Assembly (NCBI GenBank): GCA_017472115.1
Contig: JAFUQW010000044.1
Span: forward strand, 1-15,380
DNA from: Bacteroidales bacterium
Lineage (GTDB): Bacteria; Bacteroidota; Bacteroidia; Bacteroidales; UBA932
DNA: 15,380 nt
Direction: 5' to 3'
The translations under genes were made by a program, and so were the position numbers. The notes beneath the pieces were generated by a model. That model worked only from the letters and a program-made list of their open reading frames with translations. It was not told the origin of the DNA and did no database searches. Shown here piece by piece: positions 14,007 to 15,380 of the stretch (its first letter is position 1; the number at the start of each line of letters is the position of its first letter).

Positions 14007-15296
14007 ATGAAAAAGTTCTTTTCAATATTCATCTTATTGTCTGTGACCTTCATGATGAGCGCACAGGACAAGACCTTGAGAATAGACTACATCTTCTCAG
14101 GTACCGACAAGACCCAGGAAATCTCTCTCGACGAAATGTCACGCTTTGACGGCTGGGCAGGCCGCAGAGTCAATATAGACAAGGTTCCGGTTAAAGGTAA
14201 CGGGCAGATATTCATGAAGGATGCTTTGACGGGCGAGATGCTTTACCGTCAGAGTTTCTCCACACTTTTTCAGGAGTGGCAGACTACTGAAGAAGCTACC
14301 CGTGTGCGCAAGTCTTTCGAGAATGTATTCCTTTTGCCTATGCCGGCAGTCAAGGCCCTCGTGACTGTGGAACTGTATGGATTCAAGGGAGGGGTTTCTG
14401 CTTCCATTACCCATGAGGTAGATCCCGGAGATGTTCTCATCAGAGAGATCGATCCTCGGCCTGCTCCTCACAGATATGTTCTGAAAAGCGGTACAGCCGA
14501 AGAATGTATAGATGTAGCTATAGTGGCAGAAGGATATACACCAGAGGAGGCGGAACTTTTCTACAAAGATGCCGAGGCTGCTGTCGATGCCATTCTCGCT
14601 CACGCACCATTCGATGCCTATAAGGACAGATTCAATTTCGTAGCCATAGCCCTCCCTTCCGAGGATAGCGGAGTCAGCGTACCGGGAGAGGGTGTTTGGA
14701 AGAAAACGGCACTCGGTTCGCATTTCAATACATTCTATATGGACAGGTATCTTACGACATTGAGGCTTCGTCAGATGCACGACCGTCTTTGCGGCATTCC
14801 GTATGAGCATATAGTCATTCTTGCCAATACTGATACTTACGGAGGTGGCGGGATATATAATTCATATACTCTTACTACAGCTCATCACCCGTCTTTCAAG
14901 CCGGTGGTCGTACACGAATTCGGTCACAGCTTCGGAGCTCTTGCCGATGAGTATTATTATGACGACCAGTTTGTGGAGTATTATTATCCGGATTGTGAAC
15001 CGTGGGAGCAGAATATCACGACCCTTTATGATTTTGATTCCAAATGGGATGACATGCTTCCTAAGATGGTTTCGATTCCGACAGTTCCTGTGGATGGCAA
15101 TATATGGAAATCTTTCCATGAAGGAACAGACCCTGCTTCCCTTGTCGGTGTATATGAAGGTGCAGGTTATCAGTCCAAAGGAGTTTATCGTCCGTTTCCG
15201 GACTGCCGAATGAAGACAAATGCAGCAGAAGGCTTCTGCCCTGTATGTCAGAGAGCCATAGCGCGGATAATCGAATTCCAGACAGCCCAGCAATAA
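14007..15296 (+). CDS. Secreted M64-family zinc metallopeptidase
   Basis: An exported peptidase of 429 residues. A signal peptide (MKKFFSIFILLSVTFMMSAQ, cleavage near residue 20) is followed by a beta-rich N-terminal domain (about 22-150) like the M64 N-terminal domain. The catalytic domain contains HEFGHSFGALADEY: H303 and H307 bind zinc, E304 is the general base, and D314 or a nearby residue may be the third ligand. C400, C411 and C414 near the end (CRMKTN, FCPVCQ) are also in the place I recall for this family. M64 was named for a Clostridium ramosum IgA protease, but most Bacteroidota members have unknown substrates, so IgA cleavage should not be assumed. The lack of a lipobox cysteine suggests a soluble periplasmic or secreted protein. 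It is the last gene of the plus-strand block; a hairpin begins four bases after the stop codon. Confidence 0.93.
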   Translation: MKKFFSIFILLSVTFMMSAQDKTLRIDYIFSGTDKTQEISLDEMSRFDGWAGRRVNIDKVPVKGNGQIFMKDALTGEMLYRQSFSTLFQEWQTTEEATRVRKSFENVFLLPMPAVKALVTVELYGFKGGVSASITHEVDPGDVLIREIDPRPAPHRYVLKSGTAEECIDVAIVAEGYTPEEAELFYKDAEAAVDAILAHAPFDAYKDRFNFVAIALPSEDSGVSVPGEGVWKKTALGSHFNTFYMDRYLTTLRLRQMHDRLCGIPYEHIVILANTDTYGGGGIYNSYTLTTAHHPSFKPVVVHEFGHSFGALADEYYYDDQFVEYYYPDCEPWEQNITTLYDFDSKWDDMLPKMVSIPTVPVDGNIWKSFHEGTDPASLVGVYEGAGYQSKGVYRPFPDCRMKTNAAEGFCPVCQRAIARIIEFQTAQQ

Positions 15297-15299
15297 AAT

Positions 15300-15330
15300 C
15301 AATAACCCTGACCACCGGTCAGGGTTATTG
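15300..15330 (+). terminator. Hairpin terminator after the M64 gene
   Basis: A perfect 14-bp stem: CAATAACCCTGACC (15300-15313) pairs with GGTCAGGGTTATTG (15317-15330) around an ACC loop. It begins four bases after the stop codon. The downstream sequence TATTATAC is T-rich only in part, so it may terminate less sharply than a classic intrinsic terminator, but position and perfection make a terminator the best reading. The remaining 50 bases to the window end show no gene. Confidence 0.8.
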
Positions 15331-15380
15331 TATTATACGAAAAAAGGGAAAGCTTGATACATCGCACCGCTACGACCTCC

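Overview
The window looks like a chromosomal stretch from a member of the Bacteroidota, most likely order Bacteroidales. The signs are Bacteroides-type promoter elements (TAnnTTTG, sometimes with an upstream TTG), start codons in A-rich sequence without clear Shine-Dalgarno sites, and a gene set typical of that group: a TamB-like protein divergent from tsaD, a short RsmI-like methylase, a COG2509 flavoprotein and an M64 peptidase. Base composition looks moderate and even, and I see no phage, conjugative, CRISPR, rRNA or tRNA genes. The species cannot be named from this sequence.

Layout. Positions 1-97 hold two opposed promoter candidates, one pointing out of the window to the left and one towards recQ. 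recQ (98-1999, +) ends one base short of the stop codon of a convergent gene (2001-3131, -). That gene encodes a secreted or outer-membrane protein with what looks like a dead DUF922-type domain followed by a beta-rich C-terminal half. Its promoter candidate has a run of eight C in the spacer. Next comes a minus-strand block, read from right to left: tamB (ends 6576), an RsmI-like methylase, folB, mtaB, then, after a complex palindromic insertion (4156-4253), a PhnP-like metallo-beta-lactamase-fold hydrolase (3267-4118). From about 11193 a compact divergent region separates tamB from a plus-strand block: tsaD, a COG2509 FAD-dependent protein and a secreted M64 metallopeptidase, closed by a strong hairpin at 15300-15330.

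How the genes relate. Most are housekeeping genes. The clearest functional link is tsaD with mtaB: TsaD is part of the machinery that makes t6A at position 37 of tRNA, and MtaB methylthiolates t6A37 to ms2t6A37. The RsmI-like protein may be another RNA methylase. TamB and the barrel-like protein point to envelope biogenesis, and the M64 protein is exported.

I found no convincing new multi-gene system. The unusual material is small-scale: (1) a 55-bp palindromic, MITE-like element flanked by 10-bp direct repeats and apparently inserted into the loop of an older hairpin; (2) three diverged copies of a GTCATTCTGA...GAATCT-type dispersed repeat, each 12-19 bp before the start codon of a plus-strand gene; (3) the C8 tract inside a promoter spacer, a possible phase-variation site; (4) the pseudo-protease/barrel fusion; (5) a palindrome between the tamB and tsaD promoter candidates that makes the tamB start uncertain.
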